A DNA stretch of 64,000 nucleotides from an uncultured Gammaproteobacteria bacterium (GCA_947258975.1 CAMYKK010000005.1:84961-148960), one strand, 5' to 3'; numbered from the stretch's first letter, positions 47,147 through 56,462 are shown. Made by a program: numbers and translations. The notes: a model not told the origin generated them from the sequence alone.

Positions 47147-48445
47147 TTGGAAGGCATTCCGATAGGCGCGCTGACCGGCTCGCTTATCTTCTTGATAATC
47201 CTCTCGGCGTTCTTCTCGGCGTCTGAAACAGCGATGATGGCGATCAATCGCTATCGCCTCAAACATCTAGCTGAAGCCGGCCACCGGGGCGCCAAATACG
47301 CGCGGAAACTGCTGGAAAACCCGCATCAGCTGCTGGGAACCATACTGCTTGGTAATAACGCCGCTAATTTAACCGCCTCTGCAGTGGCAACTATCCTGGC
47401 CCTGCGTGTATTCGGCGACATACCTATCGCCCTGATCACGTTCGGTCTCACCCTCATCGTGCTGATATTCGCCGAGGTGGCGCCAAAAACCGTGGCCGCG
47501 TTGCATCCCGAATGGATTGCCTTTCCTGCCGCTTATGTGTTGTATCCCCTGCAAAAAGCGGTACGTCCCGTAGTTTGGGTAGTCAACAAAGCCAGTGGCT
47601 GTTTATTAAAACCCTTAGTAGGCGATAAGAAACGCGCCGCGGACGCGCTCAGTGCCGAAGAGCTGCGGGTGGCGGTACGGGAGTCCGGAAAATACATACA
47701 GAAATCACATCAGAACATGTTGTTGCAGATCTTGGAGCTGGAAAAAATGAGCGCGGATGATGTGATGGTTCCACGCTCCGAGATCGAGGCTATCGACATC
47801 GATGACGATTGGGATGCCATCGTAAACCAACTTGCCACCAGCCATCACACGCGCCTACCGGTCTACAAGGGCTCATTGGACAATGTGATCGGGATATTGC
47901 ATCTGCGCAAAGTACTGCATCTGAGTCAAACCAACGAATTCAACCGTGACGGCATGATGAGGATCATGCGCGATCCGTATTTCGTGCCGGCGAGTTCATC
48001 TTTGACGCAGCAATTACTCAACCTGCAGGAAGAGCGACGCCGTTTGGGATTGGTCGTTGACGAGTACGGAGATATCAAGGGATTGGTTACGTTAGAGGAA
48101 ATTCTTGAAGAAATTGTCGGCGAATTCACGGATCACGCACCCCGGTTGGCCGAAGACGTGCATGCGCAACCGGACGGCAGCTTTCTGATCCGCGGCACCG
48201 CCAACATTCGTGACTTGAACCGTAAGATGAATTGGGAACTCCCCATCGATGGTCCCAAGACCTTGAACGGGCTGATTTTGGAATACTTGGAACACATTCC
48301 CGAACCGGGTACGAGCATCAGGTTGGCCGGGTATCCAATCGAGATCGTGCAGACTCGGGGCACCGCGGTGACGGTGGCAAAAATGCAACTCACTGACATG
48401 CTCGAGGAAGCGCCCGCAGCGCAGGCACTATCCGGCTCGCAATAG
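47147..48445 (+). CDS. corB: CorB/YfjD-type CNNM transporter with CBS and CorC domains
   Basis: CNNM/DUF21 family membrane protein linked to magnesium transport. The membrane domain spans about residues 5-140 (SAFFSASETAMMAINRYRL, LLGNNAANLTASAVAT, FAEVAPKTVAALHPE). Two CBS motifs follow (MSADDVMVPRSEIEAIDID near 195, VDEYGDIKGLVTLEEILEEI near 305), then a CorC/HlyC domain (GSFLIRGTANIRDLN). It has 432 residues from a TTG start at 47147 with GAGG nine bases upstream. Confidence 0.92.
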   Translation: MEGIPIGALTGSLIFLIILSAFFSASETAMMAINRYRLKHLAEAGHRGAKYARKLLENPHQLLGTILLGNNAANLTASAVATILALRVFGDIPIALITFGLTLIVLIFAEVAPKTVAALHPEWIAFPAAYVLYPLQKAVRPVVWVVNKASGCLLKPLVGDKKRAADALSAEELRVAVRESGKYIQKSHQNMLLQILELEKMSADDVMVPRSEIEAIDIDDDWDAIVNQLATSHHTRLPVYKGSLDNVIGILHLRKVLHLSQTNEFNRDGMMRIMRDPYFVPASSSLTQQLLNLQEERRRLGLVVDEYGDIKGLVTLEEILEEIVGEFTDHAPRLAEDVHAQPDGSFLIRGTANIRDLNRKMNWELPIDGPKTLNGLILEYLEHIPEPGTSIRLAGYPIEIVQTRGTAVTVAKMQLTDMLEEAPAAQALSGSQ

Positions 48446-48558
48446 TAGCCACGTTTTGATTTTCTTTTAATTCGCTCTAAATTATCTATAATACATAAGA
48501 CATAAGATTCGATTTTCATAATAACTAATTGAATTTTTTCATAAATACGGGGAACGCC

Positions 48559-49047
48559 ATGAGAAGACTCCTGCTCATTCTTCCACTGTTTCTTACTGTG
48601 AGTTGCAGCAGTGGCACGACCAGCGGCATTCTGGCGCTGTTAACCGGTAATTGGGCTGGCGTGATGCTGTCCACGAGTGCGGGAGCCCCCGGATTCAGCG
48701 GTAACGTGACCATGAGCATCACACAGGACGAATTTGGATTCATCACCGGAATCATTAATATCAGTGATCCAGAAACCAATTGCTGGGTCGGCGGCATATT
48801 GAACCCCACGTCTTCCATCACCGGCGCGCGAGTCATACTAAGTTGGAGCGACGGCAGCGGCGCAGCCGTTTCCGTGGATGCCACCGCGACCAATTCTTCT
48901 ATAAATGGTCTCTACAATAGCACCGCAGGGTCGGCAGTGACGCTACCCACGACGCCAACGACGGCACCAACCATACCCGCGACGACACCAGCAGCGGCGG
49001 GCATTTGCGTAGCTAATTCCGGAACCTTTCGCGTCAATCGTACCTGA
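48559..49047 (+). CDS. Small exported protein with Thr/Pro-rich tail, possible lipoprotein
   Basis: A 162-residue protein with a hydrophobic signal (MRRLLLILPLFLTVSCSSGT); Cys16 could be a lipobox, but the residues before it (TVSC) are not ideal. The middle (residues about 30-125) is rich in Gly, Ser, Thr and Ile and looks beta-stranded; the C-terminus is Thr/Pro/Ala-rich. The ATG at 48559 has a GGGGA element upstream. Unrecognised family. It precedes another exported protein by 19 bases. Confidence 0.75.
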   Translation: MRRLLLILPLFLTVSCSSGTTSGILALLTGNWAGVMLSTSAGAPGFSGNVTMSITQDEFGFITGIINISDPETNCWVGGILNPTSSITGARVILSWSDGSGAAVSVDATATNSSINGLYNSTAGSAVTLPTTPTTAPTIPATTPAAAGICVANSGTFRVNRT

Positions 49048-49066
49048 TCGTGGGATTTGTCCTCAT

Positions 49067-49507
49067 TTGCGACTCATAAATCTATTTTTTATTCTCGTGC
49101 TTGGCAGTCTTGGGCAAGCCCGAGCAGATGCGGGTTATTCAATAATCCTCACCGCCAAGACCCATGACGGCGTACCGTCCCACGAGGCTAGTGCGGAGTT
49201 TGGGTGCAGTGATCAAATATATGCGGTAATCACCGGTAACGGACTGGCTAAATCACGGCACCTATTGGAAGCCGTCTGGCGCGACCCGCGAGGGAAGGAC
49301 CGGGAGCACACCCGCTATCCGTTTGTCGTGCGACACGACCAGGAACGGATTTGGGTATGGTTGAAACTGCATCGCCCTCCTGAGGCTGCGCTGGTTCAAT
49401 TCATGAATCCATCGGCGGGAATGGACGAGTTCGTCGGGGAGTGGCGAGTGAAGGTGCTGGTCGATGGACGCTTGATCGAGCAGAAAAAATTCAATGTGGT
49501 CTGCTGA
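49067..49507 (+). CDS. Exported hypothetical protein
   Basis: A 146-residue protein from a TTG start at 49067 with a signal peptide (LINLFFILVLGSLGQARA) followed by a probable beta-sandwich: FGCSDQIYAVITGNGL, WVWLKLHRPPEAALVQF and FVGEWRVKVLVDGRLIEQKK. It ends in Cys, which with Cys46 could form a disulfide. The family is not recognised; the layout resembles periplasmic single-domain proteins. It follows the Thr/Pro-rich protein, so the pair may be co-transcribed. Confidence 0.7.
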   Translation: MRLINLFFILVLGSLGQARADAGYSIILTAKTHDGVPSHEASAEFGCSDQIYAVITGNGLAKSRHLLEAVWRDPRGKDREHTRYPFVVRHDQERIWVWLKLHRPPEAALVQFMNPSAGMDEFVGEWRVKVLVDGRLIEQKKFNVVC

Positions 49508-49655
49508 ACTATGAACGAGCAGCCTGGACGGCATACGGCGCCAAGAATCGCGGTTGTTGGCGCAAGGAACGTACGGTTGAACGCGGCGTGAGCGACATGC
49601 GCAACCGTCGCCGCGGATCCCAGGGACGCGCTATTTCGATATTTTAACCAGGCCG

Positions 49656-50339
49656 TTACGGCATACGCGGGCGCGTGCTGACGACCTGGTTACGAATATA
49701 TGAGGGCTGCGCCCGTTCTGCCGGTAGCAAATCTCCCCGTGCATACGCCAACGCCGCTATCTGGGCAATCTGTTCGGCGTGGGGATAACAATCCGGAATG
49801 TAACGAATGGTCACCCCGGACAAGACCGCCTGTATTTCCGCCAAGTATCTGTCCCATCCGCTGCCCACCGCCAGCCAGCGACCTCCGTGGGGCACGACGA
49901 TATCCCGTGGTGACGTAAGCCGTTCATCACCAAGGACCGTCATTTGATCGCCCTCGCGCTGGTAACACGCCCAGTACACCTGCTCCATGCGAGCGTCGAC
50001 GGCAACCAGAACCTGGGAGGCTTCGTGCCGCTGCGCCAGTGCTTGCAGCGATGAAACCGGAATCACCGGGATATCGCAACCGAAAGCCACGCCTTGCGCC
50101 ATGGCAGCGCCCACGCGTAGTCCGGTGAAGGCGCCCGGACCACGCCCCCAAGCGACAGCGTCGAGCTGGCCGCGTGCGATGTCCCCCCGTTCCAGAACTT
50201 CATCGATCATCGGCAGTAACAGCTCCGAGTGCCGATTCGGCAACTGGGCGTGCTGCGCAAACACCTTTCCGTCAACCCACAACGCCGCCGAGCACGCTTC
50301 CGTGGCCGTGTCGATGGCTAATAGTTTCGCCCCCATCAT
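49656..50339 (-). CDS. tsaB: tRNA threonylcarbamoyladenosine modification protein TsaB
   Basis: Partner of TsaD and TsaE in making t6A37 of tRNAs. The N-terminus KLLAIDTATEACSAALW and HSELLLPMIDEVLERG, followed by GRGPGAFTGLRVGAAMAQGV, are diagnostic. It has 227 residues. It overlaps the DinG-type helicase gene by four bases (ATGA). Confidence 0.95.
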   Translation of the reverse strand: MMGAKLLAIDTATEACSAALWVDGKVFAQHAQLPNRHSELLLPMIDEVLERGDIARGQLDAVAWGRGPGAFTGLRVGAAMAQGVAFGCDIPVIPVSSLQALAQRHEASQVLVAVDARMEQVYWACYQREGDQMTVLGDERLTSPRDIVVPHGGRWLAVGSGWDRYLAEIQAVLSGVTIRYIPDCYPHAEQIAQIAALAYARGDLLPAERAQPSYIRNQVVSTRPRMP

Positions 50340-52252
50340 ACGACGTCCCGCAGAAAGTCTTGCACCGATTGTAGATCCCTGGTGATCGGAAATGGCGGCA
50401 GACTACGCAGAAACAATTTGCCGTAACTTTTAGAGAACAAGCGAGGATCGCAAAGCATCAATATGCCACGATCCGTAACATCGCGGATCAGTCTGCCGAT
50501 TCCCTGCCTCAACGTAAGCACCGCATTTGGCAGTTGGTAATCCAGAAACGGATTCCCCCCCGCTTCCTCGATGGCTCGCAAGCGCGCGCGTAACACCGGG
50601 TCATCAGGGGATTCAAAAGGAAGTTTATCGATAATGACGCATGCCAGCGCGTCGCCGCGAACATCAACTCCCTCCCAAAAACTAGCTGTTCCCAACAGCA
50701 GCGCACGGTGCCGTTTGCGGAACCGATTCAGCAGGTCGGTCTTGGGCATCGCCCCCTGAACCAAGATCTCAAAATCGTCACGCCCGCTCAATAATTCAGC
50801 GATTTCGTTCATAGCCCGATGGCTCGTAAACAACATGAACGCACGACCCTCACTGGCTTCAACCACTGGCATGGCGCGATCCATCAGGGAGCGGGTATAC
50901 GCCGGATGACGCGGGTCCGGCAGTCCCTCAGGCACGAACATCAGCGCTTGACGCGCATAGTCGAAGGGACTGTCCCATAGCCGGGCGTCGACTTCCCCGA
51001 CCCCGATTTGACGTTGATAATGGCTGAAATCTCCAGCGATCGACAGCGTCGCAGACGTAAATATCCACGATCTATCCGGATCGTGCAGACACGAGCGCAG
51101 TGTCCGTCCAATGTCGATGGGGGTATCCTGGATACGAAACGTGCGCGCCGTTGTTTCCGCCCACCGAATACTATTTCCGCCACGAGGATCCTCGGACAGT
51201 TCGCACAGTCGGTCGTGCAGCTCTACGCCGCGACACCAACATCGCGAGAGCCCCTCACCCGCCGCCGCAGCTTCGCGCAGTACTGCATTGAGATCCTCCA
51301 TCGCCGCCAAGGTCTTGGTCAGTATCGATAGAAATCCCGCTCGCTGACACAATTCATGCCATTCCACGCGTTTCCCGGATCCGTCAAGAACACGCCGTAT
51401 TTCTAGCGTGCAGCGTTCGAGCTCATGCAGCCTCGACTCTAACGGCACAATCTGACTTTTCTCACGCGACTCCTCGGCACGCACATCCCGGCACAGCTCC
51501 AACAGTTGGTGACCGCTGATAGAGTTTCCCAAGAAGTTCGAAGCCACCACCGGCAATTGATGGGCTTCATCGAAGATCACACACTCCGCCCCCGGCAAGA
51601 TCTTCCCAAAACCGTCCTCACGCAGCGCAAGATCCGCAAAAAATAGATGGTGGTTAATCACCAGCAAATCAGCCCGCAGTGCCGCCTTGCGCGCGCGATT
51701 GACATAGCACTGATCGAACCACTCACATTTCGCACCCAGGCAATTGTCATTCGTCGATGTCACCATAGGCCATATCGAGGCATCTTCGGGAATATTCGCC
51801 GCCTCGGCAATCTCCCCGCTGGATGTGCCGGATGCCCAGGTTTCGATGCGCGTCAGTTGTTGACTGTGCGAAGTCGCAAGGTCATTCCCTGACAGACGCG
51901 CTCGCTCGTAACGATCCAGGCATAAATAATTTGCGCGTCCCTTGAGCAATGCGACTACAGAGGGGGTCGCCAACGCTTCTCGAACCAACGGTATATCGCG
52001 GTGGTACAGCTGGTCTTGAAGATGCTTCGTGGCAGTGGAGATCAGCACCTTCTTGCCTGACAACAGTGCTGGCACGAGATACGCAAGCGTCTTCCCGGTG
52101 CCAGGTCCGCTTTCCGCAATCAGCGTGCCGTTATGTGCAATTGTCTCCTCAACGCATTGGGCCATCTCTTGTTGCGTCGCGCGTCGCGAAAATCCGGGTA
52201 ACAATCTGCAGATAGGACCAGCGGGCCCCAAGATCTCCGCGCTAGCCTGCAA
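50336..52252 (-). CDS. yoaA: DinG/YoaA-family ATP-dependent helicase
   Basis: XPD-like superfamily 2 helicase, probably unwinding DNA during repair. Motifs: Walker A ESGPGTGKTLAYLVPALL near residue 45, four FeS cysteines in LCLDRYERAR and NCLGAKCEWFDQC, DEAH in CVIFDEAHQLP near 226, then GTASFWEGVDVRGD and QGIGRLIRDVTDRGI at motifs V-VI. It has 638 residues from a TTG at 52252, and overlaps rfbD by 11 bases and tsaB by four. YoaA-tsaB adjacency is common in this class. Confidence 0.93.
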   Translation of the reverse strand: MQASAEILGPAGPICRLLPGFSRRATQQEMAQCVEETIAHNGTLIAESGPGTGKTLAYLVPALLSGKKVLISTATKHLQDQLYHRDIPLVREALATPSVVALLKGRANYLCLDRYERARLSGNDLATSHSQQLTRIETWASGTSSGEIAEAANIPEDASIWPMVTSTNDNCLGAKCEWFDQCYVNRARKAALRADLLVINHHLFFADLALREDGFGKILPGAECVIFDEAHQLPVVASNFLGNSISGHQLLELCRDVRAEESREKSQIVPLESRLHELERCTLEIRRVLDGSGKRVEWHELCQRAGFLSILTKTLAAMEDLNAVLREAAAAGEGLSRCWCRGVELHDRLCELSEDPRGGNSIRWAETTARTFRIQDTPIDIGRTLRSCLHDPDRSWIFTSATLSIAGDFSHYQRQIGVGEVDARLWDSPFDYARQALMFVPEGLPDPRHPAYTRSLMDRAMPVVEASEGRAFMLFTSHRAMNEIAELLSGRDDFEILVQGAMPKTDLLNRFRKRHRALLLGTASFWEGVDVRGDALACVIIDKLPFESPDDPVLRARLRAIEEAGGNPFLDYQLPNAVLTLRQGIGRLIRDVTDRGILMLCDPRLFSKSYGKLFLRSLPPFPITRDLQSVQDFLRDVV

Positions 52253-53114
52253 GGTTTGCGTCCGTCAGGCATTGATCTAAGCCAACACGCCACGCCGGTA
52301 ATTGTATGCCAAAGCAGCGTTCCAGTTTACTGGTGTCAAGAGTGGAATACTTGGGCCGTTTCGCCGGCGTGGGATACTCATTGCTGGGTATGGGAATGAT
52401 GCGGACTGCTGTATTCCCGGCGCGCTCGATTATAGCCTTGGCAAAGGCGTACCAACTAGTCATGCCAGTGCACGTCATATGATATATGCCCGAGTAGTCG
52501 CCGGGTCGATCGGTACCGACTCGCGACAAAATAAGTGCGGTAGCCGCGGCGATCAAATTCGCGTAAGTAGGTGTGCCGTGTTGATCGCTAACGACCTTTA
52601 ATTCATCACGTTCCTTCGCGAGCCTCAGCATGGTGTTGAAAAAGTTACGACCACGATGAGAATACACCCAACTGGTCCGGAAAATCAGGTAATCATCGGT
52701 TTGCTCCGCGATAGCTCGCTCGCCTTGTAACTTGGTGCGCCCGTACACATTAATGGGATCGACGGCGTTTGCTTCTGTATAGGGTTGCTCGGCGCTGCCG
52801 GAAAACACGTAGTCAGTCGAATAGTGGACCAGTAATGCCCCGACCTTTTTCGCAGATCGCGCCATGACCTCTGGCGCCTTGGCATTCACCAGCTCGGCGG
52901 TGGCCGGATCGGATTCCGCCTGGTCCACCGCCGTATAAGCGGCCGCGTTGACAATTACGTCGGGCCGATGATTGATAACCACTCGTTCCAACTGAATCAA
53001 ATCACTCAGGTCCACGTCCCCACGGTCCAGGGCGACAACTCGACCAAGTCCCTGCAGATGGTCCGCCAACCCTGAACCGACCTGACCCGTTTTGCCGAAC
53101 AGTAAAATGTTCAT
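52242..53114 (-). CDS. rfbD: dTDP-4-dehydrorhamnose reductase
   Basis: Final step of dTDP-L-rhamnose synthesis, NADPH-dependent. The N-terminus NILLFGKTGQVGSGLADHL, the SDR YxxxK in NVYGRTKLQGERA and VHYSTDYVFSG are conserved. Starting at the ATG at 53114 gives 290 residues; the longer frame to 53192 is in the rfbC tail. It is 22 bases after rfbC and overlaps the helicase gene by 11 bases. rfbA and rfbB are at the other end of the window. Confidence 0.96.
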   Translation of the reverse strand: MNILLFGKTGQVGSGLADHLQGLGRVVALDRGDVDLSDLIQLERVVINHRPDVIVNAAAYTAVDQAESDPATAELVNAKAPEVMARSAKKVGALLVHYSTDYVFSGSAEQPYTEANAVDPINVYGRTKLQGERAIAEQTDDYLIFRTSWVYSHRGRNFFNTMLRLAKERDELKVVSDQHGTPTYANLIAAATALILSRVGTDRPGDYSGIYHMTCTGMTSWYAFAKAIIERAGNTAVRIIPIPSNEYPTPAKRPKYSTLDTSKLERCFGIQLPAWRVGLDQCLTDANLAG

Positions 53115-53136
53115 CGCTATCTTTTGGCTGTAACGC

Positions 53137-53676
53137 TCAATAGATTTTCGCATCTTTGAAACGCATCCCACCCGCGTCTTTCGCGGACACAATGGGCTCC
53201 GAGATGGGCCATTGGATGGCGATGTCTGGGTCGTTCCAAACGATGCAGTGATCCTGGTCTGGTGTGTACAAGGTGGTGACTTTATAGAGCACGTCAGCCG
53301 CTTCGCTGGTCACGCAAAATCCATGTGCGAACCCACCCGGTACATACATCTGTTTTCGATTTTCAGCGGAGAGTACTACGGCTACCCAATGACCCCGGGT
53401 CGGCGAATTCGGCTGGATATCTACAGCGACGTCGAAAATTTCACCTGCGACCACGCGCACCAACTTACCCTGCCATTGTGGATATTGATAGTGCAGTCCC
53501 CGCAACACCCCGTATTGGGAATGCGAGTGATTGTCTTGCACGTAGATTTCCGGGAGGTCTGCGGCCATCGCGTCGCGGGCGTTGAATGTTTCCATAAAAA
53601 ACCCACGATCATCGCGAAAAGCCGTTGGTGTGATGACTTTGACCCCCTCCAGTTTTGTTTCCTCAACTTCGATCAC
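53137..53676 (-). CDS. rfbC: dTDP-4-dehydrorhamnose 3,5-epimerase
   Basis: Third step of dTDP-rhamnose synthesis, a cupin epimerase. The N-terminus EGVKVITPTAFRDDRGFFME, the catalytic VLRGLHYQYPQWQGKLVRV and YVPGGFAHGFCVTSE are family signatures. The GTG at 53676 gives 179 residues with GGGA upstream, normal for RmlC; the frame remains open to 53709. It is followed by rfbD. Confidence 0.95.
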   Translation of the reverse strand: MIEVEETKLEGVKVITPTAFRDDRGFFMETFNARDAMAADLPEIYVQDNHSHSQYGVLRGLHYQYPQWQGKLVRVVAGEIFDVAVDIQPNSPTRGHWVAVVLSAENRKQMYVPGGFAHGFCVTSEAADVLYKVTTLYTPDQDHCIVWNDPDIAIQWPISEPIVSAKDAGGMRFKDAKIY

Positions 53677-53837
53677 AAACCAGCTTTCCCATAGAGTAGT
53701 GTCGGGCAAACTTAATTAAATCGATGATACTTTGCAACTCACCACCGCAAAACGTCACGTTCACTATGCAATTTGTCATTATCACGACACGGCTTGCAGA
53801 AACATCGGCCTTGCTGCGCTGGCATATTTTCGTCGCT

Positions 53838-54758
53838 CTAATCGGTCCCGTTTTTGTTTAACTTGAGGGCCGCGTAGATAAAACCATTGACCGGTGTATC
53901 CACACCGAGCTCTTGGCCCATCCTCAACACCGCTCCCGAAAGCCAGTCCAGTTCGAGCCGATTACCCCGCTTGAGATCCTGTTGCATTGATGAGGTCATA
54001 TCTGCCGGTAGCGTGTCAATTAAGGCAAGACAATCCTCAACATATTGATCACCAACCACGATGTCTTTGGCGTACGCGACGGCGACCGATTCCCTCATTA
54101 CCGTAACAAGCAAGTCTCGAGTGTGCGGATCTTGGCGCACGCGACCAATACTATGCCCAGTCACGGATGTGAGCGCGCTAAGACCCACTAGAAACACGAA
54201 TTTCCGCCATACTGTTTTTTCAATATCCTGGGAAATCTCTGCATTCACGCCTGCAGCTTGCAGTGCGGCAAGCAAGTCTTCGCTGCGCTGACTGCGCTCG
54301 CCGTTAAGCTCTCCGAACATCAATTTGGCTATCGTACCGGTATGTCGAATGATGCCTGGAGCAGCGATCACCGCCGCGATCTGTGCGATACCACCCATTA
54401 CGTGGGAGCGTCCAAGGAGCGCACTCAGTTGATGCTCCGCGTTGACACCGTTTTGCAGTGATAGAACTGCTGTATGCGTGTCAATCATCGGGCGAATGGC
54501 GGCCGCCGCCGCTGCAGTGTCCCAAAGTTTGACCGTGAAAAGTACACAGTCGACGAGGCCGACATCCGCGGGATTATCGGTAGCCTGGGCTGGAGATATG
54601 TGCACATCCCCATTCTCACTCTCGATCTTGAGGCCGTCGCGGTGAATCACAGCGAGATGCTCACCTCGCGCGATGAAGGTAACATCAAAACCCGCGGCTG
54701 CGAGCCGGCCACCAAAATAACCACCTACACCTCCTGATCCCATCACCGCGATTTTCAT
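53838..54758 (-). CDS. panE: 2-dehydropantoate 2-reductase (PanE/ApbA family)
   Basis: NADPH-dependent reductase of ketopantoate or a related 2-keto acid. The dinucleotide motif KIAVMGSGGVGGYFGGRLAA starts the protein, LQNGVNAEHQL and the catalytic lysine in DIEKTVWRKFVFLVGLSALT follow, and the C-terminal helical domain ends at residue 306. The ATG at 54758 is chosen; the upstream frame is unlike the family. No other pantothenate genes are near, and several PanE paralogues with other substrates are known, so the substrate is not certain. Confidence 0.87.
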   Translation of the reverse strand: MKIAVMGSGGVGGYFGGRLAAAGFDVTFIARGEHLAVIHRDGLKIESENGDVHISPAQATDNPADVGLVDCVLFTVKLWDTAAAAAAIRPMIDTHTAVLSLQNGVNAEHQLSALLGRSHVMGGIAQIAAVIAAPGIIRHTGTIAKLMFGELNGERSQRSEDLLAALQAAGVNAEISQDIEKTVWRKFVFLVGLSALTSVTGHSIGRVRQDPHTRDLLVTVMRESVAVAYAKDIVVGDQYVEDCLALIDTLPADMTSSMQQDLKRGNRLELDWLSGAVLRMGQELGVDTPVNGFIYAALKLNKNGTD

Positions 54759-54856
54759 ATGAACACACCAACCACGCGGGACGAGTCGGTCAGACCGGTG
54801 TACATGAGCGTGCTGCTCAGGCCGGCTGCGTGCCAACGAGCCCCACAACGACCGAC

Positions 54857-55660
54857 TCAGTGATCGTCTTTCCCGTTCTTGTCATCGAGCATTTCCCGGT
54901 ACTTGTCGTAGGACGCCGGAAACCCCCCGGTGTAATTCAACCAGTTGGTGACCGGGTAACGTGCCGCGCCCGCCTTATGGGTCGCCTCGAGACCGCTGAT
55001 CATGTCGTCCATTAATGAAAATGGAAAACTGAATGCAACCTCATGGTCCTGCACTTGACCAAAGATACGATCACCGGTGCAGGGAACGACCATCTGCGGG
55101 TCTCCGGTAAGCATCGGAGCGATAGTGATATCGGCGCAGTCGATGCGACCGCGGAACTCGCTCTTGAGCGTACCGCCGCGTTTCCACAAGTATGCCTGCC
55201 CGAGGCGCATTATCTGGGCACTGTTCGCGTAGATGACGATGGCGTCGGGCATGAAAGTGGTTCGGTTGAGAGGTGCGAATACCACGCCCACATACTCGCC
55301 CTCGGGAAGTTTCGGCACACTGTCTTCACTAAGCCGGCCGGCGGCGAGGTTCTCGGTATACAGATCGATACACAGGTTGCCCTGGGTATAGTGGGGAAGG
55401 CGCTTCTCGAGCCCGAGCGCCATGGCGCCAAGCACGCAACTGCTGTCCTCCCTGCCAAGGGCGAGCACCCAACCAAATCGGCGGACCATTGAAATCGCCT
55501 GACACGTAGTGAACCGGTTATCCAAATCTTTGTGAGGACGCTTGGCACGCTCGGGCATCTCGTCCCAGCTCGTTAAAAACTTTACGCTCACAGGAAAGGT
55601 ATTGAGCCGAAGGTATTGGTTCAACTTCTCATCGGCGTTGGCTAATTCATGCGGCTCCAT
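54857..55660 (-). CDS. DUF169-family protein
   Basis: A 267-residue cytoplasmic protein of the DUF169 family, whose function is not known. The start is the ATG at 55660 (MEPHELANADEKLNQYLRL). Cys77 in TTCQAISMVRRFGW and DSSCVLGAMALGLEKR give the usual conserved cysteines, and PMLTGDPQMVVPCTGDRIFG near residue 195 is a family segment. No membrane helix or signal is seen. It is 98 bases before panE on the same strand, and its upstream region is filled with repeats. Confidence 0.83.
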   Translation of the reverse strand: MEPHELANADEKLNQYLRLNTFPVSVKFLTSWDEMPERAKRPHKDLDNRFTTCQAISMVRRFGWVLALGREDSSCVLGAMALGLEKRLPHYTQGNLCIDLYTENLAAGRLSEDSVPKLPEGEYVGVVFAPLNRTTFMPDAIVIYANSAQIMRLGQAYLWKRGGTLKSEFRGRIDCADITIAPMLTGDPQMVVPCTGDRIFGQVQDHEVAFSFPFSLMDDMISGLEATHKAGAARYPVTNWLNYTGGFPASYDKYREMLDDKNGKDDH

Positions 55661-55809
55661 AAGACCATTTCCTCGACTGAATTCATGTGGACCTCGATTG
55701 TAGCGTGAAAATACACGTCTTCGAGCACGTATCTGGCTAGAAACTATCGGCAAACACGGTTGCGCATTCCGAATGAAACGGGGTATGTCACCGCTAAGCA
55801 CCCTAGAAA

Positions 55810-55867
55810 GCGGCAGGGTGCCGCGAAAATCGTATCAGAAGAGTCTGTGGGAGCGGCATGGTGCCGC
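55810..55867. repeat. Two REP-like palindromes
   Basis: Two near-identical hairpins, GCGGCA-GGG-TGCCGC (55810-55824) and GCGGCA-TGG-TGCCGC (55853-55867), 43 bases apart. The second is preceded by TGTGGGA and followed by GAT, as in pseudomonad-type REP sequences. No REP-associated transposase gene is in the window. Confidence 0.75.
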
Positions 55868-55925
55868 GATCATGGCGACACTACCCGCATCACACAGGAA
55901 GATGTACTCCCATGCGATGATCTAT

Positions 55926-56141
55926 GGACACTCAGTCCAAGATCCTTCCCCCTGCGTTGCGGGGACAGGCGCGGCCAAGCGCCTCAGAGTAACATTACAG
56001 CTACATTGTCATGCTGAGCGAAGCGAAGCATCTTGGCAAAGCGAAGATTCCCTACGTAGTTGATCATTGACACCGAGCCCAAGATCCTTCCCCCTGCGTT
56101 GCGGGGATAAGCGGCGCCAAGCGCCCTCAGGATGACATCAG
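55926..56141. repeat. Cluster of dispersed palindromic repeats
   Basis: Two direct copies of one element share a 29-base identical core at 55937-55965 and 56079-56107 (contains CTTCCCCCTGCGTTGCGGGG) and diverge toward their right ends. Between them, at 56008-56036, lies a shorter element in the opposite sense, with ends GTCATGCTGAG and GCATCTTGG that match the reverse-strand ends of the flanking copies (GTCATCCTGAG, GATCTTGG). This is the form of the widespread short repeats beginning GTCATnCTGAG found between genes in many bacterial genomes. No gene is seen in 55661-56183. Confidence 0.85.
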
Positions 56142-56183
56142 AAGTTGTCACTCAGACAATCGTCTTCACTGCACCAAGGAGGG

Positions 56184-56462
56184 TCAATATTGAATTCTGC
56201 GCTTACATTTCTTTGGATATTTCTCAGCGGCACGGTTCAGTTGACCGTTCACGTCCTCAGCCGCCATACGTGCGTACTGTTCCTCCGAGAGGATCTGTCC
56301 ACTCACATGAACATAATTTCCCTCAATATTTCTATGCCACTGTTGGCTATGAGAAAATTGCTGACCCGTTGGAGTGGTGGCACACCCTGAGATTTGAATC
56401 AAAACAATCAATATCAAACAAGATATTGAGACACGAAAAGAATGTCCGCCGCGATACATCAT
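56184..56462 (-). CDS. Small lipoprotein under a c-di-GMP riboswitch
   Basis: A 92-residue lipoprotein. The hydrophobic signal VSISCLILIVLIQISGC ends in a good lipobox (ISGC), so the mature protein would begin at Cys27 and have 66 residues, probably outer-membrane anchored. The mature part is polar, with one likely helix (SEEQYARMAAEDVNGQLNRA) and a basic C-terminus (KKCKRRIQY). A strong GGAGG lies 8 bases before the ATG at 56462. The family is not recognised. The class I c-di-GMP aptamer upstream implies expression tied to c-di-GMP. Confidence 0.85.
   Translation of the reverse strand: MMYRGGHSFRVSISCLILIVLIQISGCATTPTGQQFSHSQQWHRNIEGNYVHVSGQILSEEQYARMAAEDVNGQLNRAAEKYPKKCKRRIQY

Noticed and set aside
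46471..47226. 251-codon plus-strand frame across the end of the CcsA-like gene
   Set aside because: It runs out of phase over a well-conserved membrane protein and the start of corB; composition is not protein-like.
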